A program made the position numbers and the translations under genes. A DNA stretch of 64,000 nucleotides from an alpha proteobacterium AAP38. GTDB lineage: Bacteria; Pseudomonadota; Alphaproteobacteria; Azospirillales; Azospirillaceae. The notes under the pieces are model-generated. The model was not told where the DNA came from. It saw nothing but the letters and a program-made list of their open reading frames with translations, and did no database searches. The first letter of the stretch is position 1. Every line of letters begins with the position of its first letter. The DNA is taken from the NCBI GenBank assembly GCA_001296005.1, contig LJHR01000037.1:1-64000 (forward strand), in the 5' to 3' direction. This document shows positions 9,300 to 18,430 of the stretch, piece after piece.

Positions 9300-10129
9300 A
9301 TCGCCGTCCTCACACTCAGCAGTTCAGGGAAGAAGGACAGGCTCAACGCCTTGACCAGATAGGAGACGCCACCCGTCCCGCCCGTGCCCATCTTGTACCC
9401 GATGATGCGTTCCACGGTCTTCATATGGCTGAACCGCCATTGCTGAAACCGGTATTCCAAATCCACCAGCTTCTCGGCCAGCTCATACAGCTCCCAATGC
9501 GCATGCGGGTCGCGATAGACGGTGGACCACGCCGCCTCCACCCGCTTATCCGCCTGATAAGGCTGTGACCAGTCACGATCTAGCGCCTTTTCCGGCATGT
9601 CAAACCCCCGCCGCGCCAGCAGCGCCAGGCATTCATCATAAAGCGAGCGTTCATTCAGCGCCGCCGTCAGGCGCGCATGGATCTCCGGCATGCCCTGATG
9701 GACCGTGATCATCCCGGCATTCTTGTTGCCCAGCATGAATTCCAGCAGCCGGTACTGATAGCTCTGAAAGCCCGAACTCTGGCCCAGATGCGGACGGATG
9801 CGGCTGTAATCGGCCGGCGTCATGGTGGACAGCACGTCCCAGCCCTGGATCAGCTGCTGCTGGATACGCGCCACCCGCGCGATCATCTTAAAGGCCGGCC
9901 CCAGATCATCCTGTTTGATCTGCTGCCGGGCCGCCGCCAGCTCATGCAGGCACAGCTTCATCCACAATTCGGACGATTGGTGGATGATGATGAACAGCAG
10001 CTCATCATGCTCACCCGACCGCGCATGCTGACACGACAGCAGCGGTTCCAGCCCCAGATAGGCGCCATAGGACAGGTCGGGCGCCTGATGCACCCCCTCC
10101 TGGGACAGATCGACGGCATTGGGCTTCAT
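9296..10129 (-). CDS. kynA: Tryptophan 2,3-dioxygenase
   Basis: The 277-residue haem enzyme opens the indole ring of L-tryptophan to N-formylkynurenine. Family signatures are [16 protein letters not shown] near the N-terminus, [13 protein letters not shown] with the proximal haem His, and the active-site loop [14 protein letters not shown] 10129 is preferred to the GTG four codons upstream, because AGGGG is placed for the ATG. It is the first gene of kynA-kynB-secreted protein. A copy of repeat A occupies most of its upstream region. Confidence 0.94.
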   Translation of the reverse strand: MKPNAVDLSQEGVHQAPDLSYGAYLGLEPLLSCQHARSGEHDELLFIIIHQSSELWMKLCLHELAAARQQIKQDDLGPAFKMIARVARIQQQLIQGWDVLSTMTPADYSRIRPHLGQSSGFQSYQYRLLEFMLGNKNAGMITVHQGMPEIHARLTAALNERSLYDECLALLARRGFDMPEKALDRDWSQPYQADKRVEAAWSTVYRDPHAHWELYELAEKLVDLEYRFQQWRFSHMKTVERIIGYKMGTGGTGGVSYLVKALSLSFFPELLSVRTAI

Positions 10130-10206
10130 GGAACCGGGCACCCCTAGGGATCAGTGTCGCCCGACCATTTCATCTGCAACGATTGTCGTCAATCACCAAG
10201 CTCGCT

Positions 10207-10311
10207 CCCTCACCGTCCCAAACGCTTGCGCGTTCAGGCCCCTCCCTCTCCCGCCTAGCGGGCGAGGGAAGAAGTTTCAGCCCCTCGCCCACGAAGGTGG
10301 GAGAGGGAGGG
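10207..10311. repeat. Dispersed repeat family A, copy 1 (right arm truncated)
   Basis: This copy shares GGCCCCTCCCTCTCCCGCC, CGGGCGAGGG, CCCCTCGCCCACGAAGGTGG and GAGAGGGAGGG with the copies at 19562 and 22190. It keeps the left side hairpin AACGC-TTGC-GCGTT and the main stem, but lacks the right side hairpin. It fills most of the 200 bases between the GH15 gene end and kynA. Confidence 0.85.
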
Positions 10312-10332
10312 AACCCCGCCCCCCCGCCACCC

Positions 10333-12729
10333 TCACTTCCCATACCGCGCCACGACGGGCGCATACAGGTCCCACACCTGCCGGTCACGCACCGACCGCA
10401 GCAGCTTCACATATTCGGCGTGGCTCCAGGCCAGCGGCGTGGCACTGTTGGTGCCCTCGCCCAGGTGATAGCCCTTGGGCATAACGCCGACCCCGTCCCA
10501 CACCTGTTCGGGGATCATCATCCCCTCATTGGCGAACTTCTCCATGCCGCGGACATAGGTCATGCGGATGCTGTCCAGCTCTGCCGCCGTCATGCCGCCG
10601 GGCTTGGCACTGGCACGGGCCAGCTCATAATGCCCGCGCTCACCGGTAAAGATGGGCCAGACGCGCCCGCGCTGCCCCACGCCCATGCCGCCTTTCAGCT
10701 CGCCCGTGCCGTAATTGCCGCCATTGCGGATATCCTCGCCATAGCCGTCATTGCCATAACGGCGCCAGCCGGGATATGTGGCCGGGTCACCGGCAAACTT
10801 GAACTCATACTTCACGCGGAAATGGTCCGGGATGGACATGTCGTCCAGCTCACCCAAACTGTCCACGATGCTGTCGGCATTGGGTGCCCGCACGCCGTAG
10901 CGCACCAGTTCCAGGAACCCGCCATCCAGATAGACATTCTCCGTCAGGCCCTGCTGCCCATTGGCAGCATTCACCGGCCCCTTGTCATTGGGATTGTCGT
11001 TCTGGTTGACGCGCAGGAAGTAGCGGCCATTGCCATAGATACCGGTCGTCGTGAACATCCGCGCCTCGATGGCGCTATTGATGGCATCTGCGGTCGCGCG
11101 ATAGGTCTTGGCGTCGTCGGCCTGGCCCAACTTGTCGGCGATTTCCGCCGCACTGATCAGGCCCGCCACGATGGCGGCGGTGGTGGAGGGCGAATGGCCC
11201 GGCTGTTCTTCCCAGCGTTCCTGCTGGCTGTTGGGCGGGGTGATGGTCTTGTCGTTCCAATCCAGCCCGATCTTGCCGCCCTTGACCAGGAAATCCGCCG
11301 CCGGCTTCAACATGGTCGGGTACATGGCCTTCAACGTGGCCTCATCCACCACGCCCGCCTGCCACAGCTTCCAGCCCAGCATGATGGGCATGGCCGTCTG
11401 ATCCAACTGCACGCCGACCCATTCGATGGTGCCATCCACATGGGTCTTTTGCAGGAACCAGCCATTGGCGCCCTTATTGCCCTTGGTCTGGGCCGAAACC
11501 TGCACCGTCTTCAGATAGTTGAAGGCGGCCAGCGGCGTCTCCTTGTCGCCCAGCGCCAGCAGCGCCATGGCGCATTGATAGAAATCGCGCGGCCAGACGG
11601 CCTTGTACCCGGTGGCCAGCTTCTCGGTCGACACCGTATCGCCCCACGGTGCCGACAGCGACGCGATCAATGCGCCGGCATAGCTCTTGTCTTCCTGCGC
11701 CTTCAACACCAGGGCCGACACGAAGGCCAGACTGCCGCCGTCCGTCGCCATGGCCGCCAAATCCTTCAGCGGGGCCAGACCCTGGATATAATCTTCCCAG
11801 CCCACGGCCTCGCCCTGGCCGTTAAACTTGGCCAGCGTGGCGGCATATCCGGCCTTCAGGCTGGCATCGGCGACGGCATTGGCGGCGGCACGGTCGGCCC
11901 CGAACGCCACCACCACATCATAGGTGGCCTCCTGCCCGGCGGTCAGGGCCGGCAGTTCGCCCGCCAGCGCGACATTGCCGGCCTTGGACCCCGTGGTGTC
12001 ATAAACGGTCAGCGCCCCATCCCGGCGCAACTGGCTCAACCCGTCCGATGCGCCGACAAAGCCGACGCTGGCCTTCACAAACGGCTTATCGGCCTTGATG
12101 ACCAGCGTGTGCGTGCCCTCCACGGCGTTCAACGTGCCGCCGACCGTGTCGGCTTTGTCATTGCTGCCCGTGCCCGCCATCTGCGGATCGGCCAGCAGGA
12201 CGGGCGTGATCCCCGTCTTCAGGGCGCGGAAAATGGTCCGCACGAACAGCGTGTCGCGGTCGGGATCGGTGAAGACATGCTTCTCGATCTCATACCGGCC
12301 CTGACGGTCACGGTTCACGATCCTGTAGGCCAGCGACAAGGGTCGCCCGGCTGCATCCTTGTGCAGGTAATCGACATGGGTTTCCATGTCGTCATATTCG
12401 GTATGGACGAACCCGTCGCCCTTCACAGCAAATTGCAGCTCGCGCAGCTGCGCCTCATGGATCATGCCCTGCATGGTCTCGGTAATGACACCATGGGCCA
12501 GCGAGAACCAGACCTTGGACACCGGACCGGTCACGCCGCCATCCTGATACCGGCCCTTCACATAGGCCTCGTACGAGGTGCCGATCCCGTCCTTGCCGGA
12601 ATAGGAGAAGGTGGGCTTGGCCCCCGGCGCGCCCGGTGCCGTCGCGGCCAGGGCGGTGCCGCTCATCAACAGGGCGGCAAGGGTGCCAGCGGCGGTGAGT
12701 GCGGCGGCGCTGCGCAAGGTCCTGGACAT
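10333..12729 (-). CDS. Secreted glucan 1,4-alpha-glucosidase (glucoamylase, GH15)
   Basis: The product is about 798 residues: a signal peptide (MSRTLRSAAALTAAG onward, cut near ALAA), an N-terminal beta-sandwich glucodextranase-type domain (about 35-300) and an (alpha/alpha)6 catalytic domain. Catalytic Glu region 1 is ERWEEQPGHSPSTTA. The second lies near EQVWDG, and ATPLAWSHAEYVKL closes the domain as in bacterial GH15. It releases beta-glucose from non-reducing ends of starch or maltodextrin outside the cytoplasm. ATG 12729 has GGGGAGAG in place; the frame is open another 51 codons without homology. Two identical AATACGTATG boxes stand upstream. It belongs with the transporters, LacI and glucokinase that follow. 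Confidence 0.9.
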   Translation of the reverse strand: MSRTLRSAAALTAAGTLAALLMSGTALAATAPGAPGAKPTFSYSGKDGIGTSYEAYVKGRYQDGGVTGPVSKVWFSLAHGVITETMQGMIHEAQLRELQFAVKGDGFVHTEYDDMETHVDYLHKDAAGRPLSLAYRIVNRDRQGRYEIEKHVFTDPDRDTLFVRTIFRALKTGITPVLLADPQMAGTGSNDKADTVGGTLNAVEGTHTLVIKADKPFVKASVGFVGASDGLSQLRRDGALTVYDTTGSKAGNVALAGELPALTAGQEATYDVVVAFGADRAAANAVADASLKAGYAATLAKFNGQGEAVGWEDYIQGLAPLKDLAAMATDGGSLAFVSALVLKAQEDKSYAGALIASLSAPWGDTVSTEKLATGYKAVWPRDFYQCAMALLALGDKETPLAAFNYLKTVQVSAQTKGNKGANGWFLQKTHVDGTIEWVGVQLDQTAMPIMLGWKLWQAGVVDEATLKAMYPTMLKPAADFLVKGGKIGLDWNDKTITPPNSQQERWEEQPGHSPSTTAAIVAGLISAAEIADKLGQADDAKTYRATADAINSAIEARMFTTTGIYGNGRYFLRVNQNDNPNDKGPVNAANGQQGLTENVYLDGGFLELVRYGVRAPNADSIVDSLGELDDMSIPDHFRVKYEFKFAGDPATYPGWRRYGNDGYGEDIRNGGNYGTGELKGGMGVGQRGRVWPIFTGERGHYELARASAKPGGMTAAELDSIRMTYVRGMEKFANEGMMIPEQVWDGVGVMPKGYHLGEGTNSATPLAWSHAEYVKLLRSVRDRQVWDLYAPVVARYGK

Positions 12730-12821
12730 GTCTCTCCCCAATCCAACCGATTTCCGCCCGGCTTCAGGGCCGGCGCGTTTATCGTTCATAGATCGGGTAT
12801 CAACGCCGGTTTTACCGGCTG

Positions 12822-12864
12822 AATACGTATGTTGTGCGCTGCGAAGCGTACCGAAATACGTATG
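12822..12864. promoter_or_regulatory. Two AATACGTATG boxes, candidate LacI-type operators
   Basis: The same 10-mer occurs at 12822-12831 and 12855-12864, 33 bases apart (about three helical turns), 93 and 126 bases upstream of the GH15 start. Each holds the palindrome ATACGTAT with the central CG typical of LacI-family sites. Assignment to the regulator at 17306 is inference. Confidence 0.5.
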
Positions 12865-12891
12865 CGGGCGGGCATGCACCATGCCGCCCGC
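12864..12891 (-). terminator. GC-rich hairpin after the tandem-repeat protein gene
   Basis: GCGGGCGGGCATG pairs with CATGCCGCCCGC around a 3-base loop, with one bulged base. It lies eight bases past the stop of the minus-strand gene ending at 12900. There is no T-run, so termination is uncertain. Confidence 0.4.
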
Positions 12892-12899
12892 CCCGCACC

Positions 12900-14018
12900 T
12901 TACTTCGTCATATCCAGAACATAGACCTGCCCGATCTCCACCACCTGCTTGGCGGCGGCGATCTGAAAGCCCAGGACGCCCTTGCCGGCATCAAGGGTCA
13001 TGTTGGACCGCATCTTCACCTGATGCAGTTTCCAATCCGCCCCCACGGACAGCATATTGTCGCCAAACCCGGCATAGGGGGCGGCATTCTCCTGCATCCG
13101 CAACCCGATGCGCCCCTTGCCGTCCGGGGTTTCCGCCGAAATGGTGCGGGCCCAGAAGGCCACGGTGATATCCCGCTCGGGTGCGATGGCGGCGACCAGC
13201 GGCACCGACACGCCGATATTATACGGCTTCTCGTCCGCCGATGGGCTGCTCACCCGCAAGGCATAACCGCCGCCGGCATCCGGTGTCTCCACCTTGGCAT
13301 TGCTCTGGTTGGCGCCATAGACGGGCCAGTCGATGCTGGCCGCATCGTTCAGCAGCTTGCCCGGAAGACCCTGCGGCACCGGCATGCGGATGGATGTAGC
13401 CCCACCGCCGGTGGGCGCCGCCGCCGTGGCTTTCATACCCATATCCAAGACGAAGATTTGTCCAATCTCCACCACTTGTTTGGCGGCAGCCACCTGAAAG
13501 CCCAGAACGGCCTTGCCGGGATCGACGCTGATGCTGGCCTGGGCCTTAACCTCATACATTTTCCATTCCGGACCGATGGCCAGCATCGTGTCTCCAAACC
13601 CGCTATAGGGCGCTTCATTCAGCTGCAGCCGCAGGCCCAGCTTGCCATTACCGTCCGGCGTGTCGGCTGACACCGTCCGTGCCCAGAAGGCCACCGTGAT
13701 GGCTTGGCCCGGCGTGAAGCCCGCCGTCAGGGGCACATTGATACCGATATTATGGGCCGCATCCGACGCGGATGGCGACGTCACCTGCATCGCGGCCCCA
13801 CCGCCAATGCCCGGCGTCTTCACGCGCTTGTTCTTCTGCCCCTGGCCATAGACGGTCCAGTCCAGCACCGTCGGATCATTCATCAGCTTGCCCGGCAGTT
13901 GCGCCTGCAAGGCCGCCAGGGCCGCCGCATCCGCCATGGCCCGCGTGGGCACAGCAATCCCACTACCCGCCAGCAGGGCAAATGCCACCACCGGCAGGAC
14001 CCAACGCTTCCCGCACAT
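12900..14018 (-). CDS. Secreted protein of two tandem jelly-roll (CBM-like) repeats
   Basis: The 372-residue product has a signal peptide (MCGKRWVLPVVAFALLAGS...) and no catalytic domain. It consists of two repeats of about 155 residues. Both contain ITVAFWART, SA(D/E)TPDG, APY(S/A)GFGD and AAAKQVVEIGQ, and both begin with LPGKL(M/L)ND. The pattern resembles the CBM4/CBM9-type beta-sandwich carbohydrate-binding module, but I cannot name the family. Start 14018 follows GGGAGG; an upstream in-frame ATG at 14111 lacks a leader. The gene lies directly upstream of secreted GH15, on the same strand, with LacI-like boxes ahead. A polysaccharide-binding helper is the likely role. Confidence 0.7.
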   Translation of the reverse strand: MCGKRWVLPVVAFALLAGSGIAVPTRAMADAAALAALQAQLPGKLMNDPTVLDWTVYGQGQKNKRVKTPGIGGGAAMQVTSPSASDAAHNIGINVPLTAGFTPGQAITVAFWARTVSADTPDGNGKLGLRLQLNEAPYSGFGDTMLAIGPEWKMYEVKAQASISVDPGKAVLGFQVAAAKQVVEIGQIFVLDMGMKATAAAPTGGGATSIRMPVPQGLPGKLLNDAASIDWPVYGANQSNAKVETPDAGGGYALRVSSPSADEKPYNIGVSVPLVAAIAPERDITVAFWARTISAETPDGKGRIGLRMQENAAPYAGFGDNMLSVGADWKLHQVKMRSNMTLDAGKGVLGFQIAAAKQVVEIGQVYVLDMTK

Positions 14019-14098
14019 GTTTCCTCCCTTATCCCGTTCCCCGGGTTCTTGGACAGGAGCAGTAAAGCGTTCCTTTGGACCTGGATCAATCAAAAATG

Positions 14099-14110
14099 TG
14101 AGCGCTATCA
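14099..14110. promoter_or_regulatory. LacI-type operator candidate upstream of tandem-repeat protein
   Basis: TGAGCGCTATCA is a near-palindrome with an AGCGCT core, the form of many LacI-family operators. It sits 81 bases before the start at 14018. Confidence 0.45.
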
Positions 14111-14281
14111 TCTACAGCGGGATGCGAACTCATGCCAACCGGCTCTTCCCATAAATAGCGCACCCTTGGATACTTTAATCCTATGAGAATTTACTTATAT
14201 AATTTCCACCAAAAATCAGGAACCGCAGGCCACTCCTGACCACGGATTTGTCATACATGTCCACCTGTTGGCCGACTATGC

Positions 14282-14295
14282 TGACAACGCTAGCA
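14282..14295. promoter_or_regulatory. LacI-type operator candidate
   Basis: TGACAACGCTAGCA resembles the box at 15845 (GACAGCGTTGTC read on the other strand is GACAACGCTGTC). It stands between the symporter stop at 14300 and the repeat-protein gene start. Confidence 0.45.
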
Positions 14296-14299
14296 ATTC

Positions 14300-15652
14300 T
14301 TACCGCCGCCCCAACCGCTCCACGATGCCGGCATGGCGGCGCAGGTCCAGGCGGTAATTGCGCATGATGAACATGGCGGCCAGGATACCGGCCAGCGGGA
14401 TAACCCCCATCACCACGCGCAGACCCGTTTCAGACGCCTCCCCCTGCCCCTTGGTCACGTCAAACCCGTGGAAAACCGCGGCCATCAGCAGGCCGGACAG
14501 GCCCAGGGCGGCCTTTTGCAGAAAGGCGGCCAGTCCGAAAATCTTGCCCTCATCGCGGCGCCGGAACCGCCATTCGCTCCAATCCACGGTATCGGGCAGC
14601 ATGGCCCAGATGCACACGGCATAGGCGGTATGGCCCGCACAGGCGACGGCCAGCGGGATGAACCCGCCCCAATAGCTCCATTCCGGCATGACTGCGAATC
14701 CGAGAGAGCCAATGGCGAATAAAGTGCCCCCCACCATGAAGCCCGTCAGCTTCTCCGTCCGCCGGATCAACCAGACCCAGAGCGGGACGCACAGCACATT
14801 GATGGCCCCGAACAGCGCCATGGCCTGGTCGGCGCGGCTCATGTCGCCAATGCCATATTTGAAGAAATACAGGTAGTTACGGGCCTGCAACGGCACCATG
14901 ATCTGGGAAATCAGGATACAGAGGTAAAGCTGCACCGTCGGCCCGCCGCGCCGGACCAGCGCCAGAAAGCCCTTCAGATCGTCCCAAAAACCCTCATCCC
15001 GCGCCATGCGCGACGCCGCCACTGGCTGTTCCCGCACGATCAGGAAACACAGGACAAAGGCCACCGCCGACACCGCCCCGATGATGGATGCCGCCACCGC
15101 ATAGCCCTGGGCACCGTCCAGATCGGCGAACTGCTTGGCCAGAACCGGCATCATCCAGGAGACCACCGCCCCGCCCAGAAACGCGAACTGCATGCGCCAT
15201 CCGGTCAGCGATGTGCGCTCGTCGGCGTTACTGGTCATGCGGGCCGACAGGCTGGAATAGGGGATGGCCACCACCGTATAGGTGGTGCGCAACAGCATAT
15301 GCGTGGCCAGCCCGTACATCACCGCCGCCGGGCCTGTGAAGCCGGGGGCCGTGAAGGCCAGGGCCAGACTGGCCGCCAGCGGCACCGCGCCGAACAGCAG
15401 ATAGGGCCGGTGGCTGCCCCATCGCCCACGCGTGCGGTCGGCGATCAGTCCCATGATCGGGTCAGTGATCCCGTCCCACAGGGCCGCCACAAAGAAGGTG
15501 ACGCCCGCCCAGACGGGCGAAATCCCCATGATCTCTGTCTGGAAAAAGGTCAGGAACAGGCCCATCCCCTGCCAATGCAGGTTCAGACCGAAATCCCCCA
15601 GCCCATAGCCGAATTTCCGGCCCAGGCTCAACGTGCCAGCCTTACTCTCCAA
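14300..15652 (-). CDS. GPH-family sugar:cation symporter (MFS)
   Basis: The 450-residue protein has about 12 helices. It carries the GPH/MelB signature region WDGITDPIMGLIADRTRGRWGSHRPYLLF (spans about residues 60-88), with the cation-site Asp and the RxxxGxxRP loop, and a mirror motif in the second half. Such carriers bring oligosaccharides or glucosides in with Na+ or H+. Flanked by GH15, the tandem-repeat protein and glucose genes, it probably imports maltose or a related glucan fragment. It is transcribed away from the glucose transporter gene, with about 250 bases between them. Confidence 0.82.
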   Translation of the reverse strand: MESKAGTLSLGRKFGYGLGDFGLNLHWQGMGLFLTFFQTEIMGISPVWAGVTFFVAALWDGITDPIMGLIADRTRGRWGSHRPYLLFGAVPLAASLALAFTAPGFTGPAAVMYGLATHMLLRTTYTVVAIPYSSLSARMTSNADERTSLTGWRMQFAFLGGAVVSWMMPVLAKQFADLDGAQGYAVAASIIGAVSAVAFVLCFLIVREQPVAASRMARDEGFWDDLKGFLALVRRGGPTVQLYLCILISQIMVPLQARNYLYFFKYGIGDMSRADQAMALFGAINVLCVPLWVWLIRRTEKLTGFMVGGTLFAIGSLGFAVMPEWSYWGGFIPLAVACAGHTAYAVCIWAMLPDTVDWSEWRFRRRDEGKIFGLAAFLQKAALGLSGLLMAAVFHGFDVTKGQGEASETGLRVVMGVIPLAGILAAMFIMRNYRLDLRRHAGIVERLGRR

Positions 15653-15842
15653 CGGCTTGTCCTCCCAGGGACGCCCCGGTAGCGGTGGTTTCCACCTGTC
15701 CCCAGGGCTTCTTGTTAGTCATCACTGAACATGCTTGGCATCGTTCTGCCAAGACCGTTTACGAAATTACCCGATCTTCCCCCTTTTCTTGTTGCATCAT
15801 TACGGATTTCGGCAGAAAACAAACCGTTCATGCAAAACGGTG

Positions 15843-15858
15843 TCGACAGCGTTGTCAA
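15843..15858. promoter_or_regulatory. LacI-type operator candidate in the divergent sugar promoter
   Basis: TCGACAGCGTTGTCAA contains the palindrome GACA-gcgt-TGTC and lies 46 bases upstream of the TTG start at 15904, in the intergenic region shared with the symporter gene. It resembles known TGACAACGTTGTCA-type LacI-family sites. Confidence 0.55.
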
Positions 15859-15903
15859 TTTCTGCGACATGTCGGGACAAAATCAAAACGATGGGAGGTC
15901 GCC

Positions 15904-17181
15904 TTGGCGCAGTCCGGTCCTATTGCCGCATCCGGGGGGGACAGCACGTTCCCGGTGGCCCGTTCGATGCTGCCTTTCACCTTCATGCTGTTCTTCGTCG
16001 TGGGTTTCGTGACCGTTCTGGTCGATCCGCTGGTGGCGAAGTTCAAGGCGGCCTTCAGCCTGGGCTATGCCGAGGCGATGCTGACGCAGTTCTGCTATTT
16101 TCTGGCCTATTTCCTGATCTCCCTGCCGGCCAGCCGCGTGCTTGACCGTCTGGGCTATCTGCGCGGCGCCATTGTCGGCTTTGTCACGGTCGGCCTGGGC
16201 ATCCTGTTGTTCGTGCCCGCCATTGAGATTGCCCAATATTGGGTGTTCTTGTTGGCCCTGTTCATCATCGCCACCGGCGTGACGATGATCCAGGTGGTGA
16301 TGAACCCGCTGACCTCGGGCCTGGGCTCGCCGGAAACGGCGCCGCAGCGTCTGACCCTGGCGCAGGCCTTCAATTCGGTCGCCACCTTCATCGGCCCGCT
16401 GCTGGCCGGCGCCATCATCTTTGATGCCGTGACAGAGGTTGTGCCCGCCGGTGAGGGGTCGGCCACCACCATGCTGCGCGTTCTGGAAACGCCCTGCATC
16501 GTGCTGGCCGGCATGATGTTCGCAGTGGCCGCCTTGTTCTGGGCGCTGCGCGGCAAGGAAAAGGTGGTGCGTCGGGAGACGGCCCACTGGCACATGCCGT
16601 CCTTGAAGGAAAATCCGCGTCTGGCCTTCGGCGCGCTCTGCATTTTCGTCTATGTGGGCGCGGAAGTGGCCATCGGCTCGCTGATGATCAATTACTTAGG
16701 CCTGGAAAGCACCCTGGGCCTGACCGAGGAACAGGCAACCAAATATCTCGCCTTCTATTGGGGCGGGGCCATGGTCGGCCGTTTCATCGGCTCTGCCGCC
16801 ATGTCAAAGATCGCGCCGTCCCGCGTGCTGGCTTTCTGCGGTATCATGACCGCCCTCCTGGCCGCCATCTCGGGCTTCACCACGGGCCCGGTCTCGGCCT
16901 ACAGCGCCATCGCCATCGGCCTGTTCAACTCCATCATGTTCCCCACCATCTTCTCGCTTTCGGTGAAGGACATGGACGACCAGACGCCCGCCGCGTCCGG
17001 CCTGCTCTGCCTGTCCATCGTCGGTGGGGCCATCATCCCGGTGCTGACGGGCCTGTTCGCCGATGCCACCAACCTGCATCTGTCCATGATCGTGCCGGTT
17101 GCCTGCTATCTGGTAATCGTGGCCTTTGGCCTGAAATGCACCAACGGGACGCTGGAAAACGGCTACGGTCGCATCCGCTGA
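15904..17181 (+). CDS. FucP/GluP-type sugar MFS transporter
   Basis: The protein is about 425 residues with 12 helices. VMNPLTSGLGSPETAPQRL followed by LAQAFNSVATFIGPLL matches the glucose/galactose transporter (GluP/FucP) signature in helices 4-5. TTG 15904 is chosen because GGGAGG stands six bases upstream, whereas the frame runs open to 15685 with no homology. It would bring glucose or another hexose into the cytoplasm with H+, feeding the glucokinase two genes downstream. A strong hairpin terminator follows the stop. Confidence 0.8.
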   Translation: MAQSGPIAASGGDSTFPVARSMLPFTFMLFFVVGFVTVLVDPLVAKFKAAFSLGYAEAMLTQFCYFLAYFLISLPASRVLDRLGYLRGAIVGFVTVGLGILLFVPAIEIAQYWVFLLALFIIATGVTMIQVVMNPLTSGLGSPETAPQRLTLAQAFNSVATFIGPLLAGAIIFDAVTEVVPAGEGSATTMLRVLETPCIVLAGMMFAVAALFWALRGKEKVVRRETAHWHMPSLKENPRLAFGALCIFVYVGAEVAIGSLMINYLGLESTLGLTEEQATKYLAFYWGGAMVGRFIGSAAMSKIAPSRVLAFCGIMTALLAAISGFTTGPVSAYSAIAIGLFNSIMFPTIFSLSVKDMDDQTPAASGLLCLSIVGGAIIPVLTGLFADATNLHLSMIVPVACYLVIVAFGLKCTNGTLENGYGRIR

Positions 17182-17200
17182 CCGGGTCCGGGCTTGTGCT

Positions 17201-17240
17201 GGTGGCGGGGTCTTCCAACCCCGCCACCTTTGCGGCTTTT
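17201..17240 (+). terminator. Rho-independent terminator after sugar transporter
   Basis: GGTGGCGGGG at 17201-17210 pairs perfectly with CCCCGCCACC at 17219-17228. TTTGCGGCTTTT follows. Confidence 0.75.
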
Positions 17241-17305
17241 GATAGTGGACCCGGCAACCGAATAAGCAGACAATTGCACCGGTCAAACCGGGGGAATCTT
17301 CAAAG

Positions 17306-18385
17306 ATGGCGCAGCCGCATCGCAAGCCAACGATCAATGACGTGGCGGCCCTGGCCGAAGTGTCGATCAAGACCGTCAGCCGCGTCATGAACAAGGAACC
17401 GAACGTCCGCGACGTGGTACGTCAGCGGGTGCAGGCCGCCATCACGCAGCTGGGTTATCAGCCCTCCCTGTCGGCGCGTAGCCTTGCCGGCGAACGCTCC
17501 TTCCTGATCGGCCATTTCTATGGCGATACCGGCGGCCAATATACGCACGATATTCAGCTGGGCATGCTGAACCGCTGTCGTGCCGCGGGTTACCATCTTC
17601 TGATCGAGGAAATTGCCTATAACGCCCCGGATGTGGAGGAACGCGCCGCCGCCCTGGTCAATCAGGTGCGCATGGCCGGCGTGGTGCTGACCCCGCCCGT
17701 GACCGACAATCCCATCGTGCTGGGCGTGCTGCAACGGGCCGGCGTGCCCTATGTCCGCATCGCGCCTGACCGCGATATCGACACCTCGCCCATCGTCCGC
17801 ATCGACGAATGGAAGGCGACGCGCGACCTGACCGAACATCTGATCAATCTGGGCCATCGGCGCATCGGCTTCATCAAGGGCAAGGCGCAGCATGCCGCCA
17901 CGCGCCTGCGCTATGCCGGCTTCTGCGAGGCGCTGGCCGATCACGGCCTGGCCCCCATGCCCGACCTGATCGAGGTGGGTGAATTCAACTATGCCTCCGC
18001 CCTGCCCGCCGCCACGCGCCTGTTGGAACGGGCCGACCGGCCCACGGCCATCCTGGCATCCAACGATGAAATGGCCGCCGCCACCCTGGCGGTGGCGCAT
18101 GGCATGGGCATCACCGTGCCCGAACAGCTTTCGGTGGTCGGGTTCGATGACATGCCCATCGCCACCATGGTCTGGCCACAGCTTGTGACCATCCGCCAGC
18201 CCGTGATCCAGATGGCAGAGGCCGCCGCCGACATTCTTCTGGAACTGATCAAGCGTAAGGATGCGGGCGTATGGGAGAACCCCATGCCCCACCGGCAGCT
18301 TGACCATTCTCTGATCATCCGCGGGTCCACCGGCCCGGCCCCCGGCCAGCCCGGTGCAGCCTTGCGCCCCGTGCGCAGTGCCTGA
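17306..18385 (+). CDS. LacI-family transcriptional regulator of the sugar island
   Basis: The 359-residue repressor has the N-terminal HTH TINDVAALAEVSIKTVSRVM, the hinge YQPSLSARSLAG, and a periplasmic-binding-like effector domain containing ILASNDEMAAATL and VVGFDDMPIA. Such regulators sense a sugar or sugar phosphate and bind CG-centred palindromes. Several fit nearby (14099, 14282, 15843, and the pair at 12822). It lies 45 bases ahead of glucokinase and is probably cotranscribed with it. Substrate sensed: glucose, maltose or a related glucoside, by context only. Confidence 0.88.
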   Translation: MAQPHRKPTINDVAALAEVSIKTVSRVMNKEPNVRDVVRQRVQAAITQLGYQPSLSARSLAGERSFLIGHFYGDTGGQYTHDIQLGMLNRCRAAGYHLLIEEIAYNAPDVEERAAALVNQVRMAGVVLTPPVTDNPIVLGVLQRAGVPYVRIAPDRDIDTSPIVRIDEWKATRDLTEHLINLGHRRIGFIKGKAQHAATRLRYAGFCEALADHGLAPMPDLIEVGEFNYASALPAATRLLERADRPTAILASNDEMAAATLAVAHGMGITVPEQLSVVGFDDMPIATMVWPQLVTIRQPVIQMAEAAADILLELIKRKDAGVWENPMPHRQLDHSLIIRGSTGPAPGQPGAALRPVRSA

Positions 18386-18430
18386 CCCATCGTCAAACCA
18401 CACCTATCTCCGCCTGCCTGGAACGACACC

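Noticed and set aside
10183-12822. 879-codon plus-strand frame
   Set aside because: It is the complement of the GH15 gene, which has catalytic motifs, a leader and a ribosome site.
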